This document shows, piece after piece, positions 8,754 to 17,651 of a DNA stretch of 64,000 bases. The DNA comes from Gordonia lacunae (GTDB taxonomy: Bacteria > Actinomycetota > Actinomycetes > Mycobacteriales > Mycobacteriaceae), in assembly GCF_002149015.1 (NCBI RefSeq), contig NZ_NGFO01000027.1, forward strand, positions 3,817 through 67,816, written 5' to 3'. Each line of letters begins with the position of its first letter. Positions within the stretch are counted from its first letter, which is position 1. Made by a program: the position numbers and the translations under genes. Under the pieces are notes generated by a model, which searched no databases, was not told the DNA's origin, and saw only the letters and a list, made by a program, of their open reading frames with translations.

Positions 8754-8908
8754 CGAGATCCCCTCAGCTAGGTCGTGCTGCACCTGACGTGCGGCGTTGG
8801 AACGAAACGGTCCGCCTGTCCCACACAATAGTATGCGCCAGGTCACACCCACATGTGGGCACGCCTGTTGTCAGAATGGTACGACCCCGGGAACGAAACG
8901 TCGAGGGG

Positions 8909-9020
8909 TGCGACACCCCCGCTCCCTGAGGAGCGCCGGAGCCTGCGGAGGCGCGACACCCCCGCTCCCTGAGGAGCGCCGGAGCCTGCGGAGGCGCGTC
9001 ACGAAGGGTCACGAAGGGTC
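8909..9020. repeat. intergenic repeat, two 43-bp units plus CACGAAGGGTC doublet
   Basis: Two adjoining units start with CGACACCCCCGCTCCC at 8911 and 8954 and differ by almost nothing. Each contains CTCCCTGAGGAG and GGAGCCTGCGGAGG. Two copies of CACGAAGGGT follow at about 9000-9020. This is the dispersed family of 1-72 and, inverted, of 6291-6455. Confidence 0.85.
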
Positions 9021-9022
9021 AC

Positions 9023-9070
9023 CAGGCCTTCGAGGCTCGTCGCTATCGCTCCTCGCACCTCAGGCAGCAG
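9023..9070. repeat. second intergenic repeat type
   Basis: AGGCCTTCGAGGCTCGTCG followed by CTATCGCTCCTCGCACCTCA is a GC-rich segment with internal inverted symmetry (CGAGGCTCGT near CGCTCCTCGC). It directly follows the first repeat type. From general familiarity I believe similar sequence is common between Gordonia genes, but only one copy is visible here. No ORF in this stretch looks real. The whole 8754-9151 gap holds only repeats, the duplicated fadA6 tail and the upstream region of the aldehyde dehydrogenase gene. Confidence 0.4.
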
Positions 9071-9077
9071 AGGGGTC

Positions 9078-9203
9078 GCTCAGCCGAGCCGCTCGATGAT
9101 GGTGACGTTGGCGGTCCCGCCGCCTTCGCACCCGCGGCTGACCGCCGCGGCTCAGCCGAGCCGCTCGATGATGGTGACGTTGGCGGTCCCGCCGCCTTCG
9201 CAC
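9078..9203 (-). repeat. 54-bp direct duplication of the fadA6 3' end with hairpin between copies
   Basis: Bases 9078-9131 and 9150-9203 are identical, offset by 72 bp. The right copy is the real end of fadA6: the last codons plus the TGA at 9152-9154. The left copy is a detached tail downstream of the stop. Between them CCGCGGC-TGACC-GCCGCGG (9132-9150) is a perfect 7-bp stem with a 5-base loop. The pattern suggests a local slippage or recombination event, or the scar of a lost paralogue. The duplicated tail is not translated as part of fadA6. Confidence 0.9.
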
Positions 9204-10309
9204 ATCGTCTGCAGGCCGTAGCGGCCGCCGGTGCGCTCGAGTTCGTTGAGGAGGGTCGCGAACAGCTTGGCACCGGTGGCGCCGAGGGGGTGGCCGAGTG
9301 CGATGGCGCCGCCGTTGGGGTTGACCTTGGCGGGGTCGGCGCCGGTCTCCTTGAGCCAGGCGAGCACGACGGGCGCGAACGCCTCGTTGATCTCGACGAC
9401 GTCGATGTCGTCGATGGACAGTCCGGTCTTGTCGAGGGCGTGCTTGGTGGCCGGGATGGGCGCGGAGAGCATCATCACGGGGTCGTCGCCGCGCACGGAC
9501 ATGTGGTGGATGCGGGCCCGCGGTGTCAGGTTGTGTTCGGCGAGCGCACGTTCGGAGACGACGAGTGTCGCCGACGAGCCGTCGGCGATCTGTGAGGCGA
9601 CGGCCGCCGTGAGCCGCGATCCTTCGGCGAGGACCTGCAGGCCGGCCATCTTCTCCATCGAGGTCTCGCGCGGGCATTCGTCGACGACGCAGTCGCCGAG
9701 CGCGATGTTCTCCTTGTCGAACTTGCCGTCGGCGATGGCCGCCCGGGCACGCTCGTGTGACTGCAGCGCCCACCGTTCCATGTCCTCGCGGCTGATGTCC
9801 CACTTCTTGGCCATCATGTCCGCGCCGACGAACTGCGAGATCTGCGAGTCACCGAAGCGCTCCTGCCATCCTGCGGATTCGGCTGTGGGCGTCGTGAATC
9901 CGAATTCCTTGCCGGAGATCATCGCCTGCGAGATCGGGATGGCGCTCATGTTCTGGAGACCACCGGCGACGACGATGTCCTGGGTACCGCTCATGACGCC
10001 CTGCGCGGCGAAGTGGATGGCCTGCTGGCTGGAGCCGCACTGACGATCGACGGTGGTGCCCGGCACCTCGAGCGGGAGACCGGCTGCGAGCCAGGCGGTG
10101 CGGGCGACGTTGCCGGCCTGTCCGCCGATGGTGTCGAGGCAGCCGAACACCACGTCGTCGACGGCTGCCGGGTCGATTCCGGTGCGCTCGACGAGGGCGG
10201 AGATGATGTGGGCGCCGAGGTCGGCGGGGTGGGTCTTGGCGAGCGAGCCGTTGCGCTTGCCGACCGGGGTGCGGACGGCGTCGACGATGTAGGCCTGGGG
10301 GGTGGTCAT
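9152..10309 (-). CDS. fadA6: steroid-degradation thiolase FadA6
   Basis: This 385-residue type II thiolase catalyses CoA-dependent thiolysis in the catabolism of the last two steroid rings. The nucleophile is Cys91 in VDRQCGSSQQA, the catalytic His is about 340 in ALGHPLGATGAK, and the second Cys is about 370 in QTMCEGGGTAN. The C-terminal third is close to mycobacterial FadA6 (Rv3556c). ATG 10309 (MTTPQAYIVDAVRT) follows a GGAGC ribosome binding site and gives the family's normal length; the open frame to 10495 is non-coding upstream sequence. It lies downstream of ipdF and fadE30 on the same strand with short gaps, so all three are probably expressed from the KstR2-controlled intergenic region near 12.5 kb. 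Confidence 0.93.
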   Translation of the reverse strand: MTTPQAYIVDAVRTPVGKRNGSLAKTHPADLGAHIISALVERTGIDPAAVDDVVFGCLDTIGGQAGNVARTAWLAAGLPLEVPGTTVDRQCGSSQQAIHFAAQGVMSGTQDIVVAGGLQNMSAIPISQAMISGKEFGFTTPTAESAGWQERFGDSQISQFVGADMMAKKWDISREDMERWALQSHERARAAIADGKFDKENIALGDCVVDECPRETSMEKMAGLQVLAEGSRLTAAVASQIADGSSATLVVSERALAEHNLTPRARIHHMSVRGDDPVMMLSAPIPATKHALDKTGLSIDDIDVVEINEAFAPVVLAWLKETGADPAKVNPNGGAIALGHPLGATGAKLFATLLNELERTGGRYGLQTMCEGGGTANVTIIERLG

Positions 10310-10346
10310 GGTCGGTGCTCCTTGAATCGGTGGAAGTCGGTGGCGG

Positions 10347-11186
10347 TCAGGCGCGCTGGCTGGAGATCGAGACGACCTCGCCGGTGAGGTAGGTGGTGTA
10401 GTCGCTGGCCAGCATCGCGACGGTCGCGGCGACCTCCCACACCTCGGCGGCGCGCCCGTAGGCCTCGCGGGAGGCGAGTTCGTCGAGGAGGTCATCGCTG
10501 GTGACCTTCGCCAGGAACGGGTGTTTCGCGATCGACGGCGCGATCGCGTTGATGCGCACCCCGACGTCGGCAGCCTCGAGTGCCGAACATCGGGTCAGGG
10601 CCATCACCCCGGCCTTCGCCGCGGCGTAGTGCGCCTGTCCGCGCTGAGCCCGCCAGCCGAGCACGGAGGCGTTGTTGACGATCACGCCGTTGTGCTCGAC
10701 CGAGCCGAAGTACCGCAGAGCGGCCCGGGTGGCGCGGAAGGTGCCGGTGAGCGTGATGTCGAGGACGCGATCCCATTCCTCGTCGGTCATCTCGGCGACG
10801 GGGGTCTCCCCACCGAGTCCGGCATTGTTGACCAGCACATCGATCCGCCCGAGTTCAGTTGCGGCGTCGGCGATCAGGGCGTCGACCTCCGCGGTCGCCT
10901 GGACGTTGCAGGTGCGCTGGGCGACCGTGCGGTCGGGGAATTCGGCGGCCAGCTTCTCGGCCGCCTCGCCGAGGCGCCGTTCGTGCCAGTCGCTGAGGAG
11001 CACGTCTGCACCTTCGAGCAGGGCCCGCCGGGCCGAAGCGAAGCCGATACCCGTTCCCGCAGCTGCGGTCACCACGACCTTCTTGCCCAGCAACAGGTCG
11101 TGCCCGGAGATCTCGGCCGGTGGGGTGGCGAGCGGGGAGAGTGCTCGACCCGGCGCGTGGGTCCCGTTGACGTCGACTCCGGTCAT
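10347..11186 (-). CDS. ipdF: SDR-family oxidoreductase, IpdF-like (Rv3559c orthologue)
   Basis: This 279-residue short-chain dehydrogenase/reductase has the cofactor motif TAAAGTGIG near residue 40, the NNAG segment, and a catalytic Ser followed by YAAAK (YxxxK). The N-terminal extension of about 30 residues and the C-terminal YLTGEVVSISSQRA fit Rv3559c, described as IpdF, which acts on a ring hydroxyl/keto group during HIP degradation. The assignment to that reaction rests on family and neighbourhood. The gene starts two bases after the fadE30 stop (TGAGATG), so translation is probably coupled. Confidence 0.85.
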   Translation of the reverse strand: MTGVDVNGTHAPGRALSPLATPPAEISGHDLLLGKKVVVTAAAGTGIGFASARRALLEGADVLLSDWHERRLGEAAEKLAAEFPDRTVAQRTCNVQATAEVDALIADAATELGRIDVLVNNAGLGGETPVAEMTDEEWDRVLDITLTGTFRATRAALRYFGSVEHNGVIVNNASVLGWRAQRGQAHYAAAKAGVMALTRCSALEAADVGVRINAIAPSIAKHPFLAKVTSDDLLDELASREAYGRAAEVWEVAATVAMLASDYTTYLTGEVVSISSQRA

Positions 11187-11187
11187 C

Positions 11188-12495
11188 TCAGCGTGCCTCT
11201 CGGGGTAGGCCGAGCACCCGCTCGGCGATGATGTTGCGCTGCACCTCGTTCGAGCCGCCGTAGATCGTGTCGGCGCGGGTGAACAGGTAGAGCCGTTGCC
11301 ATTCGTCGAGTTCGACGTTCTCCGGGTCGGTGATGTCGTTGGCCTTGCCCTCTGCGGTCGCGGCCGGACCGATCAGCGACGGCGCGCCCACGACGTCCAT
11401 CGCGAGCTCACCGAGATCGCGATGCCAGTTGGCCCACAACAACTTCGAGACCGACGCCGCGCCTGCTGGATTGGGCCCGCTCGCTCCGCTCCCGGCGCCC
11501 GCTTGCGAGGTCACGTCGCCGTCGAGCGTCCGTTGGGCGTGCGCCCGCATCACGGTCAGCCCGATGTCGGCGCGCGCCAGACGCGATGCGATCTCCGGAT
11601 CGTCCAGCGCACCGTTGGCTCGCGCGAGATCGGTGAGATTGCCCAGCTCGCGCGCGAATCCGACCTGCTGACCTAACGTCGACACACCGCGCTCGAACTG
11701 CAGCAGTCCCATCGCGACCTTCCAGCCGTCGCCGGGTTCGCCGACGATCAGGTCGGCTTCGGTTTCCGCGTCGTCGAAGAACACCTCGTTGAATTCCGAG
11801 GTGCCGGTGAGCTGTTGGATCGGCCGGACGGTGATGCCCGGCTGGTCGAGCGGCACCAGCAGGAAACTCAGACCGGCATGGCGCGACGATCCCTTCTCGG
11901 TGCGCGCGATCACGAACACCCACTGCGCGACATGGGCGAGGGAGGTCCAGATCTTCTGTCCGTTGATGATCCACTTGCCCGAGCCGTTCGACTCCTCGAG
12001 ACGTGCCGACGTGGACACGCCCGCGAGATCCGAACCGGCGCCCGGCTCGGAGTAGCCCTGCGACCACAATTCGGTGACATCGACGATCCCGGGCAGCAGA
12101 CGTCGCTTCTGCTCGTCGGTGCCGTAGGCGATCAGCGTGGGGCCCAGCAGTTCCTCGCCCAGGTGGTTCACCCGCGCGGGTGCGTTCGCGCGGGCATATT
12201 CGCGGTGGAAGATGATCCGCTGCTCGAGTGTCGCTCCCCGACCGCCGTACTCGACCGGCCAGCCGATGCAGGTCCAGCCGGCGGCGGCGAGGTGACGATC
12301 CCATTCGAGGCGTTCGGCGAAGAACTCGTGTTCGCTGCCCGGGCCGCCCCGGCCCTTCAGATCGGCGAAGTCGCCCGCCAGGTTCTCGTCGAGCCACGTC
12401 CGCACCGCGGCCGCGAACTCGGTGGTGGCGTTCGGTGTCGATTTCGCCCATTCACCCAGGTCGACGGCACGATCGGCGAGATTCGTCGTGGTCAT
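11188..12495 (-). CDS. fadE30: acyl-CoA dehydrogenase FadE30 with in-frame repeat insertion
   Basis: This 435-residue FAD-dependent acyl-CoA dehydrogenase corresponds to Rv3560c, which acts on the steroid-derived HIP-CoA side chain. Typical segments are QGYSEPGAGSDLAG, which contacts substrate/FAD, WIINGQKIWTS, and the C-terminal GGSNEVQRNIIAERVLGLP. Residues around 330-347 (GAGSGASGPNPAGAA) look inserted compared with ordinary family members. They are encoded by a repeat also found in the kinase gene at 25.4 kb, placed between the THxxxxx-type helix end (QRTLDGDV) and VSKLLWANWHRDLG. ATG 12495 (MTTTNLADRAVDLGEW) is chosen over the much longer open frame because it gives family length and lies just inside the divergent promoter region shared with fadD3. 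Confidence 0.92.
   Translation of the reverse strand: MTTTNLADRAVDLGEWAKSTPNATTEFAAAVRTWLDENLAGDFADLKGRGGPGSEHEFFAERLEWDRHLAAAGWTCIGWPVEYGGRGATLEQRIIFHREYARANAPARVNHLGEELLGPTLIAYGTDEQKRRLLPGIVDVTELWSQGYSEPGAGSDLAGVSTSARLEESNGSGKWIINGQKIWTSLAHVAQWVFVIARTEKGSSRHAGLSFLLVPLDQPGITVRPIQQLTGTSEFNEVFFDDAETEADLIVGEPGDGWKVAMGLLQFERGVSTLGQQVGFARELGNLTDLARANGALDDPEIASRLARADIGLTVMRAHAQRTLDGDVTSQAGAGSGASGPNPAGAASVSKLLWANWHRDLGELAMDVVGAPSLIGPAATAEGKANDITDPENVELDEWQRLYLFTRADTIYGGSNEVQRNIIAERVLGLPREAR
11468..11499 (-). repeat. in-frame copy of a mobile-like short repeat inside fadE30
   Basis: Read on the minus strand, GGCGCCGGGAGCGGAGCGAG followed by CGGGCCCAATCC (32 bp) is the same element as the 31-bp core repeated at 25439-25505 in the kinase gene (GGCGCCGGGAGCGAAGCGAG, CGGGCCGATCC), with two differences. 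It adds about 11 residues without breaking the frame. The two host genes are unrelated, so the shared DNA is best explained by spread of a short element into permissive loops. Confidence 0.8.
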
Positions 12496-12513
12496 GAGCG
12501 CTAGCATAACGCA

Positions 12514-12533
12514 CCAAGCAAGTGCTAGGTTGG
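12514..12533. promoter_or_regulatory. KstR2 operator between fadE30 and fadD3, with leaderless fadD3 promoter
   Basis: CCAAGCAAGTGCTAGGTTGG is a 20-bp imperfect palindrome. Its inner AGCAAGTGCTAGGT (12517-12530) fits the KstR2 motif with a single mismatch. It overlaps TAGGTT (12526-12531), a TANNNT -10 followed by exactly seven bases and the fadD3 ATG, which predicts a leaderless fadD3 mRNA. The same site is placed to repress the divergent fadE30-ipdF-fadA6 operon. Confidence 0.65.
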
Positions 12534-12538
12534 GGCGC

Positions 12539-14122
12539 ATGGCGCAGACCTCTCTGCACGAGACTCTCCCCTCCCCCACCACACCGGCCGCCGTGCGTCG
12601 CGCAGCGCACACCTGGCCCGACCGTATCGCTCTCGTCGACGCCCAGTGGCACCCGTCGTCGCATCCGCGCCTCGAGTTGACCTGGGCGCAGTTGCACGGC
12701 GTGGTGCGCGCCTTCGCCGGCGCCCTGGTGGCGTCGGGCATCCAGGCCGGGGATCGGGTCGCCATCTGGTCGCCCAACAGCTTCCACTGGCCGATCGCGG
12801 CGCTCGGCGTCCACTACGCGGGTGCCACACTCGTTCCGCTCAACACCCGCTACACCGCGGGCGAGGCGATCGAGATCATCGAACGGTCGGGTGCCCGCGC
12901 CGTCATCGTGTCGGGCGAGTTCCTCGGTGCCGACCACGCATCCGAACTCCTGCGCGACCACCGCGACTCGATGCCCGATGTGGTCATCCGGGTGCCGCTG
13001 ACCCGCGGCACGACGGCTCCCGACGGCGCGGTCGACTGGCACGAGTTCCTCGAACGGGGATCCGACGACGCGCAGGCCGAGGCCGATCGTCGCGCCGACG
13101 CCGTCTCCCCCGACGACATCTCCGACATCCTCTTCACCTCCGGGACGACCGGAAAATCCAAGGGCGTGCTGGCAACCCACCGGCAGACCCTGACCGGGTC
13201 GTACGGGTGGGGCGCGAACGCCGGACTGCACCCCGATGACCGCTACCTGATGGTCAATCCGTATTTCCACACGTTCGGATACAAGGCCGGCATCCTGCCG
13301 AGCGTCCTGTTCGGTGTGACGATGCTGCCGCTCGCCGTCTACTCACCGGACCAGGCGATGAAGCTCGTGTCCGACGAACGCGCGACGGTGTTCCCGGGCG
13401 CACCCACGATCTTCCAGACCATCCTCGACGACCCGAAGCGCGCCGACCACGACCTCTCCAGCCTCCGCATCGTCATCACCGGCGCCGCGATCGTGCCCGT
13501 CGTCCTCGTCGAACGCCTCCAGCAGGACCTCGGCGTGGACACCGTCATCACCGCCTACGGCCTCACCGAGGCGAGCGGTTTCGTGTCGACCTGCACCCCC
13601 GACGACGACGACACGACGGTGGCCACCACCTGCGGGCGCGCGTTCCCGGGCATGGAGATCAAGCTCTCCGACGACGGCGAGGTACTGGCCCGCGGCGACA
13701 TGGTGATGGTCGGATACCTCGACGACCCCGACGCCACCGCCGCGACGATCGACGCCGACGGATGGCTCCACACCGGTGACATCGGGACCCTCGACGAGCG
13801 CGGCAACCTGAAGATCACCGACCGCCTCAAGGACATGTACATCTGCGGCGGGTTCAACGTCTATCCCGCGGAGATCGAGCAGACCCTCGCCCGGATCGAC
13901 GGCGTCACCGAGTCGGCGGTCGTCGGCGTCCCCGACGACCGACTCGGCGAGGTCGGCCGCGCCTACCTGACGGTCCGCGCGGGCGCCGACCTCGACGAGG
14001 CCCAGGTCATCGCGTACGCCAAGGAACACCTCGCCAACTTCAAGATCCCCCGGTCGGTGGTCTTCGTCGACGAGTTCCCCCGCAACGCGGCGGGCAAGAT
14101 CCTCAAGCGCAACCTCACCTGA
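12539..14122 (+). CDS. fadD3: HIP-CoA synthetase FadD3 (acyl-CoA ligase)
   Basis: This 527-residue ANL-superfamily ligase should activate the steroid C/D-ring propionate (HIP) to its CoA thioester, the step that commits HIP to degradation and generates the KstR2 ligand. The AMP-binding P-loop ILFTSGTTGKSKGV is at about residues 198-211, followed by TAYGLTEASG and GWLHTGDIG, and the catalytic lysine is in NAAGKILKR near the C-terminus. The specific assignment depends on the divergent fadE30 operon and the KstR2-like operator, which reproduce the Rv3560c/Rv3561 arrangement. ATG 12539 is supported by leaderless -10 spacing. The coding end forms part of a terminator hairpin with convergent lysS. 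Confidence 0.92.
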   Translation: MAQTSLHETLPSPTTPAAVRRAAHTWPDRIALVDAQWHPSSHPRLELTWAQLHGVVRAFAGALVASGIQAGDRVAIWSPNSFHWPIAALGVHYAGATLVPLNTRYTAGEAIEIIERSGARAVIVSGEFLGADHASELLRDHRDSMPDVVIRVPLTRGTTAPDGAVDWHEFLERGSDDAQAEADRRADAVSPDDISDILFTSGTTGKSKGVLATHRQTLTGSYGWGANAGLHPDDRYLMVNPYFHTFGYKAGILPSVLFGVTMLPLAVYSPDQAMKLVSDERATVFPGAPTIFQTILDDPKRADHDLSSLRIVITGAAIVPVVLVERLQQDLGVDTVITAYGLTEASGFVSTCTPDDDDTTVATTCGRAFPGMEIKLSDDGEVLARGDMVMVGYLDDPDATAATIDADGWLHTGDIGTLDERGNLKITDRLKDMYICGGFNVYPAEIEQTLARIDGVTESAVVGVPDDRLGEVGRAYLTVRAGADLDEAQVIAYAKEHLANFKIPRSVVFVDEFPRNAAGKILKRNLT

Positions 14123-14149
14123 CCCCGGGATCCCGCTTCGAGATCCCGG

Positions 14150-14155
<6 letters not shown>
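14117..14155. terminator. bidirectional terminator-like hairpin between fadD3 and lysS
   Basis: ACCTGACCCCGGGATC (14117-14132) pairs with GATCCCGGTCAGGT (14142-14155) apart from a two-base bulge, with a nine-base loop. It contains the stop codons of both convergent genes and could terminate either transcript. There is no U-tract, which is normal for actinobacteria. Confidence 0.6.
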
Positions 14156-15691
<1,536 letters not shown>

Positions 15692-15704
15692 CCCACGCAC
15701 CCTA
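15692..15704 (-). promoter_or_regulatory. putative leaderless promoter (-10) of lysS
   Basis: Minus-strand TAGGGT (15704-15699) lies seven bases before GTG 15691. No ribosome binding site is seen between them, consistent with a leaderless transcript. Confidence 0.4.
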
Positions 15705-15778
15705 TCGGGGCCGGTCATCGACTCCCAACTCACCATCCGGCGGTGACGGCGGCCACAACCGGGTCACGCTGGGCGGGT

Positions 15779-16258
15779 TCAGCTCTCGTGGGCGGAGATG
15801 ACGGCGAGGTCGTCGGGCCGGATCCGACCGTTGACCCGTGCCGACCGCATCCGACGGTGCCCGCCGACGACGAACACCGCACCGAGCACGCCACGCGCCT
15901 GCAGGTGCCAGGCCAGCCATTCGGCCTCGTGCCCGTCCTCGCTGACGAGAATCCACCGCGATTCCGGGCGGGCGGCGCGCAGGGAATCCGCGGTGTCCGG
16001 AGTGAGCCGGTCGAGAACCTCGACGGCGTCGATGGCGAGGGCACCGAACAGTGCGCCGTCGAGCTGACGGCGCCGGTGGGAGCGGACGTCGACGGGGGTC
16101 GCACCGGCCGCGACCGCGGACGCGTAGTCCTCGACCCGCAGGGACAACGGCGCGGCGGGGGCCGGGGCGACAGTGGGCGGTACAGCGGCGAACACCGATG
16201 CAGGGGCGAACACCGGAGCAGGCGAGGTGACAGCAGAAGAAGCAACCGAAACGGTCAT
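15779..16258 (-). CDS. rhodanese-like domain protein without catalytic cysteine
   Basis: This 159-residue protein has an Ala/Pro/Val-rich N-terminus (about 40 residues) and a rhodanese-fold region: ATPVDVRSHRRRQLDGALFG at about 53-72 resembles the first rhodanese motif, and WILVSEDGHEAEWLAWHLQ at about 101-119 sits where the active loop CRxGxR would be. There is no cysteine anywhere in the protein, so sulfurtransferase activity is not expected; a sensing or binding role is possible. A cysteine-rich nine-residue upstream ORF ends 67 bases before the ATG, suggesting cysteine-responsive expression. It lies downstream of the FAD monooxygenase on the same strand with a 196-bp gap, so it probably has its own promoter. 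Confidence 0.7.
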   Translation of the reverse strand: MTVSVASSAVTSPAPVFAPASVFAAVPPTVAPAPAAPLSLRVEDYASAVAAGATPVDVRSHRRRQLDGALFGALAIDAVEVLDRLTPDTADSLRAARPESRWILVSEDGHEAEWLAWHLQARGVLGAVFVVGGHRRMRSARVNGRIRPDDLAVISAHES

Positions 16259-16325
16259 GAGGAGATGTCCTGAAGTGATCGAGATCGAGCAGGGAGCGCG
16301 AAGTAGGGCAGCCGCGGATGCGGAA

Positions 16326-16355
16326 CTAGCCCCGACAACACTCCTGACAGCTCAT
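16326..16355 (-). CDS. cysteine-rich upstream ORF (candidate leader peptide)
   Basis: On the minus strand ATG AGC TGT CAG GAG TGT TGT CGG GGC TAG encodes MSCQECCRG: three of nine residues are cysteine, including a Cys-Cys pair. It ends 67 bases before the rhodanese-like gene. Short polycysteine upstream ORFs are known in mycobacteria as cysteine-responsive attenuators in front of sulfur genes, where ribosome stalling at Cys codons under limitation relieves attenuation. I see no good Shine-Dalgarno sequence before it and no TANNNT at leaderless spacing, so translation is unproven. A chance ORF this small is possible, but Cys codons are rare here and the target is a rhodanese homologue. Confidence 0.5.
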   Translation of the reverse strand: MSCQECCRG

Positions 16356-16454
16356 GATCACGGCGACGAGTATGCCACAGCCCGCCTTCACCGGCCAGAC
16401 CCCCGACCGGACCGACCCGATCTGACCGTCACACCCCGGAGGGGAGCGACGTCG

Positions 16455-17609
16455 TCACACTTCCGGCGGCTGCCACCGCTGCAGGCGTCGCATCTGCGCG
16501 TTCAGGACGGCGTCGGGCGTCAGGCGCAGAGCGAGATCGCGGGCCCACACCGCGGGCCCGGCACTCATCTGGCCGACCCGGCCGATCATCGACGCCTGCC
16601 GCGCGATCCGCTGGGTCCGCGGGCGCCGCAAACCGTCATAGGCGCGCAGCGCGTCGTCGAGACCACCGGGGCCGGAGCGCCGGAGCACGGCCACCAGGGT
16701 GGCCGCGTCTTCCATCGCCTGATTGGCCCCTTGACCCAGGTTCGGGGTCATCGCATGCGCGGCGTCGCCGACGAGCACGCACCCGCACGGCCCGCCCGTT
16801 CCCACGAAGGTCGGCAGCGGCGCGGCGAGTTCCTCGATCGGGAGATACCCGACCGCCGCCGGGTCGGTGGCGTCGAGCAACTCCCCGATCGGCTGGTGCC
16901 ATCCCGAGAAACGTTGCCGCACTTCGTCGATACCGGGAGTGCCATCTCCGGGGTCCGACACCGAGGCGAACCAGTAGACATGCCCGTCCGGCAGGGGCGC
17001 CATCCCGAACCGCGCGCCGCGCCCGGTCGTCTCACCGGCCGCGGCGACCATCACCGGGGTCGACGTGACCGCCCGCCACGCGGAATAACCGCTGCGCCGG
17101 ACGCCCGGGTCCGCGACGATCGCGGCACGCACCCGGCTGCGGAGGCCGTCGGCGCCGACGATCAGATCGCAGTCACCGATCATGGTTCCGTCGGCCAGGC
17201 GCACGAGGCCGTTCCCGGGCACGATGTCCTCGACCCCGGAGCCTGTTCGGATGTCCGCGACACCGTCCACGGCCCGCAGCAGGGCCGCGTGGAGATCGGT
17301 GCGGCGCACGACACGCATGCCTGCCAGCGACGACGGATCGAAGCGACCGAGCCAGCGTCCGTCCGGAGTCCGCGTTCCGCTCGTCGGCGGGGTCGGCGCG
17401 ACGGCGTCGTCGATCACCCACCCGAGACCGAGCGATTCGAGTGCGCGGACCCCATTGGCGAAGATGCTCAGACCCGCGCCGCCGCCCCGCACCTCGGGCG
17501 CCCTCTCGACGACGGTGACGTCCGCGCCCGTGGACGTCAGACCGGCCGCGGTGCACAATCCGGCGATTCCCGCACCCACCACGACGACCCTCACGAGCGA
17601 CTTCTCCAC
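16455..17609 (-). CDS. FAD-dependent monooxygenase (PHBH/UbiH-like)
   Basis: This 384-residue flavoprotein hydroxylase is of the p-hydroxybenzoate hydroxylase class. It has the N-terminal dinucleotide-binding VVVVGAGIAGLCTAAGL, the DG motif GADGLRSRVR and the flavin-ribityl motif VLVGDAAHAMTPNLGQGAN. The aromatic or polycyclic substrate cannot be told from sequence. It is divergent from a TetR regulator, and two copies of a 16-bp palindrome lie across the shared promoter, so the regulator probably represses it. GTG 17609 is chosen because it lies ten bases after a TATGGT -10; the first codons (GTG GAG AAG) are part of the operator. Alternative starts at ATG 17624 or GTG 17594 remain possible. 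Confidence 0.88.
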   Translation of the reverse strand: MEKSLVRVVVVGAGIAGLCTAAGLTSTGADVTVVERAPEVRGGGAGLSIFANGVRALESLGLGWVIDDAVAPTPPTSGTRTPDGRWLGRFDPSSLAGMRVVRRTDLHAALLRAVDGVADIRTGSGVEDIVPGNGLVRLADGTMIGDCDLIVGADGLRSRVRAAIVADPGVRRSGYSAWRAVTSTPVMVAAAGETTGRGARFGMAPLPDGHVYWFASVSDPGDGTPGIDEVRQRFSGWHQPIGELLDATDPAAVGYLPIEELAAPLPTFVGTGGPCGCVLVGDAAHAMTPNLGQGANQAMEDAATLVAVLRRSGPGGLDDALRAYDGLRRPRTQRIARQASMIGRVGQMSAGPAVWARDLALRLTPDAVLNAQMRRLQRWQPPEV

Positions 17610-17617
17610 ATGGAGAA
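17602..17617. promoter_or_regulatory. operator palindrome 1 of the divergent monooxygenase/TetR pair
   Basis: TTCTCCACATGGAGAA is a near-perfect palindrome overlapping the start codon of the monooxygenase gene. Its reverse complement is identical to the second site at 17636-17651. The two sites are 34 bp apart centre to centre and flank the short intergenic promoter, a typical layout for a TetR-type autoregulator. Confidence 0.75.
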
Positions 17618-17635
17618 GAACCATACCAGATAGGG

Positions 17636-17651
17636 TTCTCCATGTGGAGAA
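17636..17651. promoter_or_regulatory. operator palindrome 2, overlapping the TetR start
   Basis: TTCTCCATGTGGAGAA is the exact reverse complement of site 1. It begins at the last base of TAGGGT (17631-17636), a -10 with seven bases to GTG 17644, and runs through that start codon. A bound repressor would block both promoter and initiation region of its own gene. Confidence 0.75.
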
